DNA from: Takakia lepidozioides
Taxonomy: Eukaryota; Streptophyta; Takakiopsida; Takakiales; Takakiaceae
DNA length: 64,000 bases
Assembly: GCA_030704615.1 (NCBI GenBank)
Contig: CM060734.1
Coordinates: 27,156,001-27,220,000, forward strand
Direction of reading: 5' to 3'
This document shows, piece after piece, positions 12,761 to 23,303 of the stretch. The first letter of the stretch is position 1. Each line of letters begins with the position of its first letter. The translations under genes and the position numbers were made by a program. A model generated the notes under the pieces. The model did no database searches, had not been told where the DNA came from, and was given only the letters and a program-made list of their open reading frames with translations.

Positions 12761-15700
12761 TGAACCTATCGTTCGATGTTGAAATGATTTTTGATTGCTT
12801 TCAAACATTGCGAGGTGTTGGGACATACCTTGTCACATGCTCCTCTCAAGATGAAGTCAATCAAAATTGATTGAAAGGGTGAACCCATCGTTCGATGTTG
12901 GAATGAATTTTGATTGCTTTCAATCTTTGCGAGTGTGTTGGACATACCTTGTCACATGCTCTCTCAAGTATGAAGTCAATCAAAATTGATTGAAAAGGTG
13001 AACCCATCGTTCGATGTTCAAATGATGTTTTGATTGCTTTCAATCTTTGCGAGTGTGTTGGACATACCTTGTCACATGCTCCTCTCAAGTATGAAGTCAA
13101 TCAAAATTGATTGAAAGGGTGAACGCATCGTTCGATGTTCAAATGATCTTTGATTGCTTTCAAACATTGCGAGTGTGTTGGCCTTACCTTGTCAGAGGTA
13201 CGTGTCGAGTATCAGGTCAATCGAAATTGATTCAAAGGGTGAACCCATCGTTCGATATTCAAATGAATTTTTGATTGCTTTCAATCTTTGCGAGTGTATT
13301 GGACATACCTTGTCACATGCTCCTCTCAAGTATGAAGTCAATCAAAATTTATTGAAAGGGTGAACCCATCGTTCGATGTTCAAATGATTTTTGATTGCTT
13401 TCAAACATTGCGAGTGTGTTGGACATACCTTGTCACATGCTCCTCTCAAGTATGAAGTCAATCAAAATTGATTGAAAGGGTGAACGCATCGTTCGATGTT
13501 CAAATGATCTTTGATTGCTTTCAAACATTGCGAGTGTGTTGGCCTTACCTTGTCAGAGGTACGTGTCGAGTATCAGGTCAATCGAAATTGATTCAAAGGT
13601 GAACCCATCGTTCGATATTCAAATGAATTTTTGATTGCTTTCAATCTTTGCGAGTGTATTGGACATACCTTGTCACATGCTCCTCTCAAGTATGAAGTCA
13701 ATCAAAATTGATTGAAAGGGTGAACCCATCGTTCGATGTTCAAATGATTTTTGATTGCTTTCAAACATTGCGAGTGTGTTGGACATACCTTGTCACATGC
13801 TCCTCTCAAGTATGAAGTCAATCAAAATTGATTGAAAGGGTGAACCCATCGTTCGATGTTGAATGAATTTTTGATTGCTTTCAATCTTTGCGAGTGTGTT
13901 GGACATACCTTGTCACATGCTCCTCTCAAGTATGAAGTCAATCAAAATTGATTGAAAAGGTGAACCCATCGTTCGATGTTCAAATGATTTTTGATTGCTT
14001 TCAATCTTTGCGAGTGTGTTGGACATACCTTGTCACATGCTCCTCTCAAGTATGAAGTCAATCAAAATTGATTGAAAGGGTGAACCCATCGTTCGATGTT
14101 CAAATGATCTTTGATTGCTTTCAAACATGGCGAGTGTGTTGGACATACCTTGTCAGAGGTACGTGTCGAGTATCATGACAATCGAAATGGATTCAAAGTG
14201 TGAACCCATCATTCGATGTTCAAATGAATTTTTGATTGCTTTCAATCTTTGCGAGTGTGTTGGACATACCTTGTCACATGCTCCTCTCAAGTATAAAGTG
14301 AATCAAAATTGATTGAAAGGGTGAACCCATCGTTCGATGTTGAAATGATCTTTGATTGCTTCCAAACATTGCGAGTGTGTTGGATATACCTTGTCACATG
14401 CTCCTCTCAAGTATGAAGTCAATCAAAATTGATTGAAACGGTGAACCCATCGTTCGATGTTGGAATGAATTTTTGATTGCTTTCAATCTTTGCGAGTGTG
14501 TTGGACATACCTTGTCACATGCTCCTCTCAAGTATGAAGTCAATCAAAATTGATTGAAAAGGTGAACCCATCGTTCGATGTTCAAATGATTTTTGATTGC
14601 TTTCAATCTTTGCGAGTGTGTTGGACATACCTTGTCACATGCTCCTCTCAAGTATGAAGTCAATCAAAATTGATTGAAAAGGTGAACCCATCGTTCGATG
14701 TTCAAATGATGTTTTGATTGCTTTCAATCTTTGCGAGTGTGTTGGACATACCTTGTCACATGCTCCTCTCAAGTATGAAGTCAATCAAAATTGATTGAAA
14801 AGGTGAACCCATCGTTCGATGTTCAAATGATCTTTGATTGCTTTCAAACATTGCGAGTGTGTTGGCCTTACCTTGTCAGAGGTACGTGTCGAGTATCAGG
14901 TCAATCGAAATTGATTCAAAGGGTGAACCCATCGTTCGATGTTCAAATGAATTTTTGATTGCTTTCAATCTTTGCGAGTGTGTTGGACACACCTTGTCAC
15001 ATGCTCCTCTCAAGTATGAAGTCAATCAAAATTGATTGAAAGGGTGAACCCATCGTTCGATGTTCAAATGATTTTTGATTGCTTTCAAACATTGCGAGTG
15101 TGTTGGACATACCTTGTCACATGCTCCTCTCAAGTATGAAGTCAATCAAAATTGATTGAAAGGGTGAACCCATCGTTCGATGTTGGAATGAATTTTTGAT
15201 TGCTTTCAATCTTTGCGAGTGTGTTGGACATACCTTGTCACATGCTCCTCTCAAGTATGAAGTCAATCAAAATTGATTGAAAAGGTGAACCCATCGTTCG
15301 ATGTTCAAATGATGTTTTGATTGCTTTCAATCTTTGCGAGTGTGTTGGACATACCTTGTCACATGCTCCTCTCAAGTATGAAGTCAATCAAAATTGATTG
15401 AAAGGGTGAACCCATCGTTCGATGTTCAAATGATCTTTGATTGCTTCCAAACATTGCAAGTGTGTTGGACATACCTTGTCAGAGGTACGTGTCGAGTATC
15501 AGATCAATCGAAATTGATTCAAAGGGTGAACCCATCGTTCGATGTTCAAATGAATTTTTGATTGCATTCAATCTTTGCGAGTGTGTTGGACATACCTTGT
15601 CACATGCTCCTCTCAAGTATGAGGTCAATCGAAATTGATTCAAAGGGTGAACCCATTGTTCGATGTTCAAAGGAATTTTTGATTGCTTTCAATCTTTGCG

Positions 15701-16867
15701 AGTGTGTTGGACATACCTTGTCACATGCTCCTCTCAAGTATTAAGTCAATCAAAATTGATTGAAAGGGTGAACCCATCAATCGATGTTGAAATGAATTTT
15801 TGATTGCTTTCAAACATTGCGAGTGTGTTGGACTTACCTTGTCAGAGGTACGTGTCGAGTATGAGGTTAATCAAAATTGATTCAAAGGGTGAACCCATCG
15901 TTCGATGTTCAAATGAATTTTTGATTACTTTCAATCTTTGCGAGTGTGTTGGACATACCTTGTCACATGCTCCTCTCAAGTATGAAGTCAATCAAAATTG
16001 ATTGAAAGGGTGAACCCATCGTTCGATGTTCAAATGATCTTTGATTGCTTTCAAACATGGCGAGTGTGTTGGACATACCTTGTCAGAGGTACGTGTCGAG
16101 TATCATGACAATCGAAATGGATTCAAAGTGTGAACCCATCGTTCGATGTTCAAATGAATTTTTGATTGCTTTCAATCTTTGCGAGTGTGTTGGACATACC
16201 TTGTCACATGCTCCTCTCAAGTATAAAGTGAATCAAAATTGATTGAAAAGGTGAACCCATCGTTCGATGTTGAAATGATCTTTGATTGCTTCCAAACATT
16301 GCGAGTGTGTTGGACATACCTTGTCAGAGGTACGTGTCGAGTATCAGGTCAATCGAAATTGATTCAAAGGGTGAACCCATCGTTCGATGTTCAAATGAAT
16401 TTTTGATTGCATTCAATCTTTGCGAGTGTGTTGGACATACCTTGTCACATGCTCCTCTCAAGTATGAGGTCAATCGAAATTGATTCAAAGGGTGAACCCA
16501 TTGTTCGATGTTCAAATGAATTTTTGATTGCTTTCAGTCTTTGCGAGTGTGTTGGACATACCTTGTCACATGCTCCTCTCAAGTATGAAGTCAATCAAAA
16601 TTGATTGAAAGGGTGAACCCATCAATCGATGTTGAAATGAATTTTTGATTGCTTTCAAACATTGCGAGTGTGTTGGACTTACCTTGTCAAAGGTACGTGT
16701 CGAGTATGAGGTCAATCGAAATTGATTCAAAGGGTGAACCCATCGTTCGATGTTCAAATGATTTTTGATTACTTTCAATCTTTGCGAGTGTGTTGGACAT
16801 ACCTTGTCACATGCTCCTCTCAAGTATGAGGTCAATCGAAATTGATTGAAAGGGTGAACCCATCGTT

Positions 16868-17340
16868 CTGCCATTTCACTTTGATGGATGTTTGAGGAAC
16901 AAGGCATGGTCCACACTTCTCGACCCCCAAATGAAGAGAGGGGCAAGAAACAGTGTGCTGCATCCCGCTTCCCTCCCTTTGACGTCACCATCCCTACACC
17001 AAACATGCTCACCATGCACAGTTTTAGTCCCAAACTGCTGAGAAGCTTGTATACAGTCGTATTTCTTCTAGACAATCTATTGCTGAGCTACAGGCTGCTC
17101 AGCTACATATCTATCATGGTGGCAACAAAATGTACTTGGCAAATCATTCCACACCTAAAATAGAGACACAGGCTAAACCCTGAACCGTGAGAATAAAACT
17201 GATAGGCCCTACACCAGTGTGACAACCCATTTAGCTAGATTCTTTAACTAGGTGTTGGGCAACTTCAACTTCCAGGAGGAGATCTTGTAGAGGATCCTGA
17301 ACTATGTCATTCCAGCCCAAACAACTAGGTCTCTTTTTCT
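16868..17340. other. Flank of satellite, no gene recognised
   Basis: Unique-looking sequence begins abruptly inside a monomer at 16,868. The open frames here are short, and the longest continues into the satellite. I see no coding or RNA signal I can support. Confidence 0.5.
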
Positions 17341-17625
17341 CTAGCTAAATTACAGAATTCAACATGCAAATTCAGGGACGAGTCTGATGAGAGGGCAAAA
17401 CAGGCTGAAATAGGTTGAAGAAGAAGGTGCCCTCACCACACTGTCCTCGATTGTTCCACCATTGACTGCGGTTGGAAACGTGTTCATTCTAGAGCTTCTC
17501 CTCGTCTCTGTTATCTGTTTTTCGATACTTTCATGTTGCCACATTGGCAGTAACATGTCAAAATCACTCCAAAACCATACATCCACGAGCTAACTCGCAA
17601 AATTCAACCTGAAAACTTAGGGCCG
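17341..17625. repeat. Dispersed repeat D, copy 1
   Basis: A module running from 'agaattcaacatg' through 'gaagaaggtgccctcacca' and 'cttctcctcgtctctg' to 'gcagtaacatgtcaaaatca' recurs at 21.0-21.3 kb and 21.85-22.14 kb. It brackets the PPR relic. Its order is circularly permuted between copies, which suggests a former tandem arrangement. Its class is unknown. Confidence 0.75.
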
Positions 17626-18394
17626 ACTCTCAGATGTTCTATCAAATGTGCTGCTGCTGCTGCTGTTTCCAGTTGACCATCTACCCACGCAAAAGAAAAA
17701 AAAAACCAAGCAACAAACGTTCATGCACAATATTGACATAAGGTGCAGGCGCTACAAAACTGCTGAGGCCAGTAGCATCAGTATGAGGTAAGTGGTAAAA
17801 CACCTAGTGTCATGTTGTCAACTACAAGAGTGTTAAAGATGCCCAATAAGTACCAACAAGCCCAAACAGCTAATGTGATGACATATGGCATGAGAAACCT
17901 CCACAAAAATTGCCACTGAAAAAAAGAAACAAACAACAAAGAGATTTTTAAAAAAAAGCCCACACCATAGTGTACCTCTTGGGCTGAGAATATATTGACC
18001 TCCACAAGCTATACAAGGCCCATCAAACAATGATTGGAGGCCTTGACAAGCAGCCCACTAACCAGATAACAGCTTGCGGGATGAGGCATTGTTCAATGAC
18101 ACACAAAAACAAAAATGACATAGTCCTCCACAAGCAGCTGAGACTGACCACTGCAAATGAAACAAGCTGAAGGTAACCAGCCCTCCACAAGCAGCCCAAA
18201 AAAATTATTGATGGAGCTTATGGGATGATAAGGGACTGCTCAAAACATGGAAGAAAATAGACCAGACATAGCCCTCCACAAGCATGTGAAAAAACCAATA
18301 AATGGGCCAGTGGGAACTTCAGAATTGGTACTCAATGAGAAAATGAAACAACAAAGACAGAAAATTGGTAGAAGCATTAACGAGCTTTGCCTCA
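17626..18394. other. No gene; scattered CCTCCACAAGC motif
   Basis: No coding frame is supported. The motif CCTCCACAAGC occurs at least four times between 17,998 and 18,285, at irregular spacing. It may be a decayed tandem repeat. Confidence 0.4.
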
Positions 18395-20674
18395 TGTGCA
18401 ATCCAGGTGATATTTGCAGGTCCTGCCATCACTATGCTCCATGACACCACATTGCATACAGCCCCTTAGCTGCCCAGCACTCCCTTTGCATCCTTCATAT
18501 ACCCACATTTGACATACATGTCCACCAGGGCAGCTTTCAGAATGACATCTGATACAATCACTACAGCTTTGACAATGCCACCGTGGACATATTCTCCATT
18601 TTCCAGGGCTGCCAAGCTTGCACATGTGCTCAGAGGTCTCCAAAGCCTCCCTCCGCTGCCCTTGTAGCGCTTGTAGCATGCCACCATCACGCTCTACGAC
18701 ACCACATTCCATTCAGCCATACTGCCCAACACCCCCTTTAATGCATCCTTCATGCACCCGCATTTGGCATACATGTCCACCACGGCGCTGGTCAGATTGA
18801 CATCTGATACAATCCCAGCTTTGATGATGCCACTATGGACCTCTTCCCCATTTTCCAGGGCTGCCAAGCTTGCACATGTGCTCAGAGGTCTCCAAAGCCT
18901 CCCTCCGCTGCCCTTGTAGCGCTTGTAGCATGCCACCATCACGCTCTACGACACCACATTCCATTCAGCCATACTGCCCAACACCCCCTTTAATGCATCC
19001 TTCATGCACCCGCATTTGGCATACATGTCCACCACGGCGCTGGTCAGATTGACATCTGATACAATCCCAGCTTTGATGATGCCACTATGGACCTCTTCCC
19101 CATTTTCCAGGGCTGCCAAGCTTGCACATGTGCTCAGAGGTCTCCAAAGCCTCCCTCCGCTGCCCTTGTAGCGCTTGTAGCATGCCACCATCACGCTCTA
19201 CGACACCACATTCCATTCAGCCATACTGCCCAACACCCCCTTTAATGCATCCTTCATGCACCCGCATTTGGCATACATGTCCACCACGGCGCTGGTCAGA
19301 TTGACATCTGATACAATCCCAGCTTTGATGATGCCACTATGGACCTCTTCCCCATTTTCCAGGGCTGCCAAGCTTGCACATGTGCTCAGAGGTCTCCAAA
19401 GCCTCCCTCCGCTGCCCTTGTAGCGCTTTTAGCATGCCACCATCACGCTCTACGACACCACATTCCGTTCAGCAATACTGCCCAACACCCCCTTAAATGC
19501 ATCCTTCATGCACCTGCATTTGGCATACATGTCCACCACGGCGCTAGTCAGATTGACATCTGATACAATCCCAGCTTTGATGATGCCACCATGGACCTCT
19601 TCCCCATTTTGCAGGGCTGCCAAGCTTGCACATGTGCTCAGAGGTCTCCAAAGCCTCCCTCCGCTGCCCTTGTAGCGCTTATAGCATTCCCAACACCACA
19701 TCACATTCAGCCATAGTGTCAAACACCCCCTTTGCATCTTCAATACTCCCACATTTGGCACACATATCCAGCAAGGCAGTGTTCAGAATGACATTTGGTA
19801 CAATTCCAGCTTTGGCAATGTCACCATGGACCTCTTTGCCCTTTTCCGGGGCTGCCAGGCTTGCACATGCATTGCGAACGCCAACAAAGGTGATCTGGTT
19901 GGGCTTCACCCCTTCCTGCATCATTTGCTCATAGGTCTCCAAAGCCTCCATCCCCCACGACCCTGCTGTGCATGTCCTGCGATCATCGCGCTCCACGACA
20001 CCACATCACGTTCAGCCATTTTGTCGAACACTGCCTTTGCATCTTCAATGCACCCAAATTGGCATACATGTCCACCAGGGCAGTGTTCATAATGACATCT
20101 GGTACAATTCCAGCTTCGACGATGTCAGCATGGACCTCTTTGCCCTTTTCCAGGGCTGCCAGGCTCGCACACGCATTGCAAACGCAAACAAATGTGATGC
20201 GGTCGGGCTTCACCCCTTCCAGCATCATTTGCTCATAGGTCTCCAAAGCATTCGTACCACACCCATGCTTGGTAAATCCTGCCACATTATATTCCACGTG
20301 ATCAAAGATCGTTGAGGCATTCTATTGAACAGTTGGTGAGCATCAACGATGTTCCTGCACTTAACATACATGTTGACAAGGGTGTTGTGTAGAAAAACAT
20401 TTGGCTTGAATCCACTTTGGATAATGTGAGCATGCACCTGCTTTCCAGCTTGCAGGTCTTTCATCTTGATGCACGTATGCAAGAGACTGACATAAGTATC
20501 TGAATCTGCTGAAATGCCCCCTGGTTTAAAGTCTACAGGTAGAGCCTCTTTTAGTCGCCCTGCCTCACATAGCATCCTCACATGCCCAGAACTGCCAGAA
20601 GAGGCCTTGTGGACTCCCTCTCTTGGTCCTCTTTCCGAAACTATGGTCATGGTCAAGGCGCCTGATTTAATCAA
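18395..20674 (-). pseudogene. Pentatricopeptide-repeat (PPR, PLS-type) pseudogene
   Basis: Minus-strand reading gives clear plant PPR repeats. After an N-terminal region (from about 20,674) comes a first repeat with phrases such as 'YVSLLHTCIKMKDL', 'GKQVHAHIIQSGFKPNVFL' and 'NTLVNMYVKC'. Repeats with 'GVKPDRITFV', 'NACASLAALEKGKEVH' and 'NTALVDMYA' follow. PPR proteins bind organellar RNA one base per repeat and act in editing, splicing or stabilisation. Frame changes occur near 20,280, 19,990 and 19,720, so no complete protein can be made. Repeat spacing is about 302 bp in the upstream part, one P-L-S triplet of about 101 residues. It falls to exactly 252 bp in the downstream part. No E or DYW domain is seen. 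The closest style is that of large PPR families in seedless land plants. Confidence 0.88.
18466..19760 (-). repeat. Five 252-bp tandem copies derived from the PPR gene
   Basis: The landmark 'agggctgccaagcttgcaca' recurs at about 18605, 18857, 19109, 19361 and 19613, which is exactly 252 bp each time. Compared with the upstream PPR triplet, every copy lacks the same stretch of about 56 bp between 'gagca' and 'catgtgcaagc', flanked by a short GCA match. The middle three copies are almost identical. Each copy carries a TAG where a Trp codon is expected. The deletion and the stop therefore came before amplification. Confidence 0.9.
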
Positions 20675-20689
20675 CTATGCCGCCGCTGA

Positions 20690-21039
20690 TTCCAGTTGAC
20701 CATCTACCCATGTAGGTTCTTGTAGCTATCCATCCACAGGGAATCACAAGTAATTTTGAAATCGAGCCCTCTTGGATGAATCTGGACCCACACTTGCTCC
20801 TATCCCTGCCTCTCCACAAATCATATATATATCCTTGCCTTGCTGCTAGCAGCTGACAATGACAGCCTAGAATTGTTCCAGTAAACACCCCAACCCTACT
20901 TAGGACACACTAGTTCCTATGCTGAATTACTCCCTAAACTTTCAAAATGTGCTGGGGAGACAATTCCAATAAAGCTTTGTGATGCATCTTGTTGTCTGCT
21001 TTCTCTTTGTAATTGAACAGGCATTCACCTTTTTACCTC
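20690..21039. other. No gene recognised
   Basis: This is the flank upstream of the PPR relic. I see no open frame of note and no repeat shared with the rest of the window. Confidence 0.4.
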
Positions 21040-21300
21040 AATCGTCCCACCATTGACTGAGGTCCGAAAAATATTCCTTCCAAAGCTTCTCCTCGTCTCT
21101 GCTATCTGTTTTTGCATAAGTGCATGTTGGCACATCGGCAGTAACATGTCAAAATCACTCCAAACCACCATAGACCCTACAAGCTAACTTGCAGAATTCG
21201 ACATGAAATTAGGGACGACTCCGATAAGAGGGTAAAACAGCCTGGAATGTGTTGAAGATGAAGGTGCCCTCACCACGTAGTCCTTGACCTTGTGTCATGA
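21040..21300. repeat. Dispersed repeat D, copy 2
   Basis: This copy matches copy 1 (17.34-17.63 kb) over the 'ccaccattgactg', 'cttctcctcgtctctg', 'gcagtaacatgtcaaaatca' and 'gtgccctcaccac' segments, in that order. Confidence 0.75.
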
Positions 21301-21845
21301 AAGCAGCTAGCTCGCAGATTTTCAGGTCATTCTCGCTACTCAAAGCAGATTGTACATGTCTAGAGGTCCGAAAACTGTCAAGAGTGAGCAAAGTACAATG
21401 GCAAAATACTTTCTTTAAACCCTAAAATGTGGAGTGGGGTAAGGGAAACCTTAGCTCGTGTATTTCAGGAGAAAACACCAGAGAGACAAAGAAAGCCACC
21501 TCGCAGACATATACACAACCTCCACACAAAAAAAGAAAGGTTGAAGGGCTGGGGGCAGACAGCCATTGCAACCTCACAATGGTGAACAATAAGAGATCCA
21601 TAAACAATTCTGCTGTTGAAGAGAGGAAGAAAGCAATGTCAGTCTAGTTCACCCAAAAACAAAATGCACAAAAATGCAGATACAAACACAACGTAGACAC
21701 TACGGAACGCGCAGGGCCGGAGAACAACACCACTTACTCGCGTGCCTCGATCTCCAGAGTCGACATGACCTACGATCACTACAGTCTCCTGCTCTTCCTC
21801 GGATCCCTAGTGCACTGCCCCCCTTCGCGTTGCTCGCTGCTGCTA
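21301..21845. other. No gene recognised
   Basis: Only short overlapping frames on both strands are present, with no family resemblance I can support. Confidence 0.4.
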
Positions 21846-22140
21846 CCATAGATCCACCAACGAGCTAACTTGCAGAATTCAACATGAAAATTCGCTCCAA
21901 AGCTTCTCCTCATCTCCTTAATCTGTTTTTGGCTACTCACGTGCTGCCCACATTGCCAGTAACATGATGTCAAAAACACTCCAAACCACCATCGATCCAT
22001 CCAACGAAATAACTTACAGAATTCAACATGAAAAATCAGGAACGAGTCTGATGAGAGGGAAAACATGCTGAAATAGGTTGAAGAAGAAGGTGCCCTCACC
22101 ACATTGTCCTCGACCTTGTGACATGACCCATGGAGGATTT
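21846..22140. repeat. Dispersed repeat D, copy 3
   Basis: It holds two partial 'acagaattcaacatgaaaa' modules with a 'cttctcctcatctcc' and a 'gaagaaggtgccctcaccac' segment. It is therefore a rearranged dimer of repeat D. A faint relative of the same motif lies upstream of both methyltransferase-like copies, near 41,110 and 43,950. Confidence 0.7.
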
Positions 22141-23060
22141 GACGGACCATCAACCCGAAAGGACCTCTCGTGTGTGCTGCTTGTGTCTGTAGTCAGGTAA
22201 TGTCGGATTGGTCTGTGAGAACCACCACGGTGCAGCTGAGCGGGCAATGGCCTGCTAAGACCAAGCTGACTTTCCCAAGAACCTTGTAAACATCAGGAAG
22301 AATACCAAATCATGGTACTAACAGGAGCCAAGAGCCCACATTTGCAGGATGGACGAACTTCTTCACATCGTACATTAAGAAAAAGCCACACCCTGCGATT
22401 GCGGTTGTCCCACCATCGTGAAGGATCTTTAAAAAACTCATGTCAGGTCTGCTCCGTGCTCCGCGGTTGTCTCACCATCGTGAAGGAGCTTTAAAAAACT
22501 CTGCTCCGTGCTCCCAGGTCTGCTCCGAGGTTTGTGCTCGAAAATCCGACAACATCAACATTTTGATAAGGTCCTTTACTAAGGGGTGCTAGTGAGCTTT
22601 CAACAACATTCATGTAAGTTGTTTTGGGCTCCATTGGGCTCTACACGATGATGAACAACGAACATGTCCAGATTTACACAGATGCTAACCCAGCTTATGT
22701 TTGCAGTCTGGAGATTGTAGAGTGGTCTCTGAAAACGACCAGTGAGGAGGGCGAGTCTTTTCTCACACTGATCTGCAGCAGATGATGCAAGCACATCCTC
22801 TCATCATACTTACGCCCAGATGGTGGCACAGGGGACAAAGAAAACGAAAAAAATGCTAAGTCCCTGTTGAACGCCCCGCAACCCTAGTCCTAAGCTCTAC
22901 GTCCGCCAAAATGGCTACACATTGCACACAGCTCACATAGGAGGAGTAAGACGCTGAGTCAGACATTTCAGAACCTGGCTCGCTAGGCATTTGCCACACC
23001 ATTGCACATAATTCACACTTATTACGGTGGGCCACGCGATTGAACGAATCAATTTATGCC
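22141..23060. other. Unassigned region with a small tandem duplication
   Basis: Two copies of about 65 bp, containing 'caccatcgtgaagga' then 'ctttaaaaaactc', lie head to tail between about 22,395 and 22,505. Nothing else in this stretch is recognised. Confidence 0.5.
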
Positions 23061-23071
23061 ATGCGGCATTG

Positions 23072-23096
23072 TTTTTTTTTTTTTTTTTTTTTTTTT
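23072..23096 (-). other. Poly(A) tail of a LINE (poly-T on the + strand)
   Basis: A run of 25 T on the + strand corresponds to a poly(A) tail on the minus strand. It lies 136 bp past the end of the minus-strand reverse-transcriptase frame, which is where a LINE tail should be. I could not find a convincing target-site duplication at the 5' side. Confidence 0.6.
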
Positions 23097-23303
23097 CATG
23101 TTGCCAACTTGGATATTATATAGGGGTCAACCGGAAGTTTCCACCCGTTGACTATTCAGGTGTGACTTAAGCCATGAAAGGTGTGACACATGGGGTCGAT
23201 TCTGCCACACTTTTATGTAGTCCACAGAGGTGTCATATGATTTGTGGATTGTGCAAAGTGTGACCCCCCCATGTTGTGGCAAAAACCAATTCCTCTTGTA
23301 GTG
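23097..23303 (-). mobile_element. Possible CACTA-like terminus next to the LINE tail
   Basis: CTCTTGTAGTG at 23,293-23,303 reads CACTACAAGAG on the minus strand, the usual start of plant CACTA elements. The sequence to its left carries repeated GTGTGAC and TGTGGCA words. It overlaps the LINE 3' frame, so it could be chance or a small nested insertion. Confidence 0.3.

Larger units (their letters stand above)
5042..16867 (-). repeat. Satellite array, right arm (inverted, with higher-order repeats)
   Basis: The same monomer as the left arm, mainly in reverse orientation. Variant monomers recur at fixed spacing and reveal a higher-order unit of about 2.64 kb. The variant with CGTTCGATATTC lies at 8229 and 10873 (2,644 bp apart), then at 13249 and 13609. 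The variant with CATCAATCGATG lies near 9060 and 11711 (2,651 bp apart), then near 15775 and 16620. From about 12.9 kb onward the monomers are clean and nearly identical. Before that, single-base insertions and deletions are dense, which suggests uneven consensus quality. The array stops at 16,867 within a monomer. Confidence 0.96.

Noticed and set aside
223-16604. Dozens of 60-106 codon open frames in the satellite
   Set aside because: They are the monomer read through in various frames ('VRCSNEFLIAFNLCECVGHT' type). They recur with the repeat period on both strands and have no start context or family.
1-16867. CRISPR-like array
   Set aside because: Repeats are head to tail with no unique spacers, and the setting is a eukaryotic genome with introns and plant retroelements.
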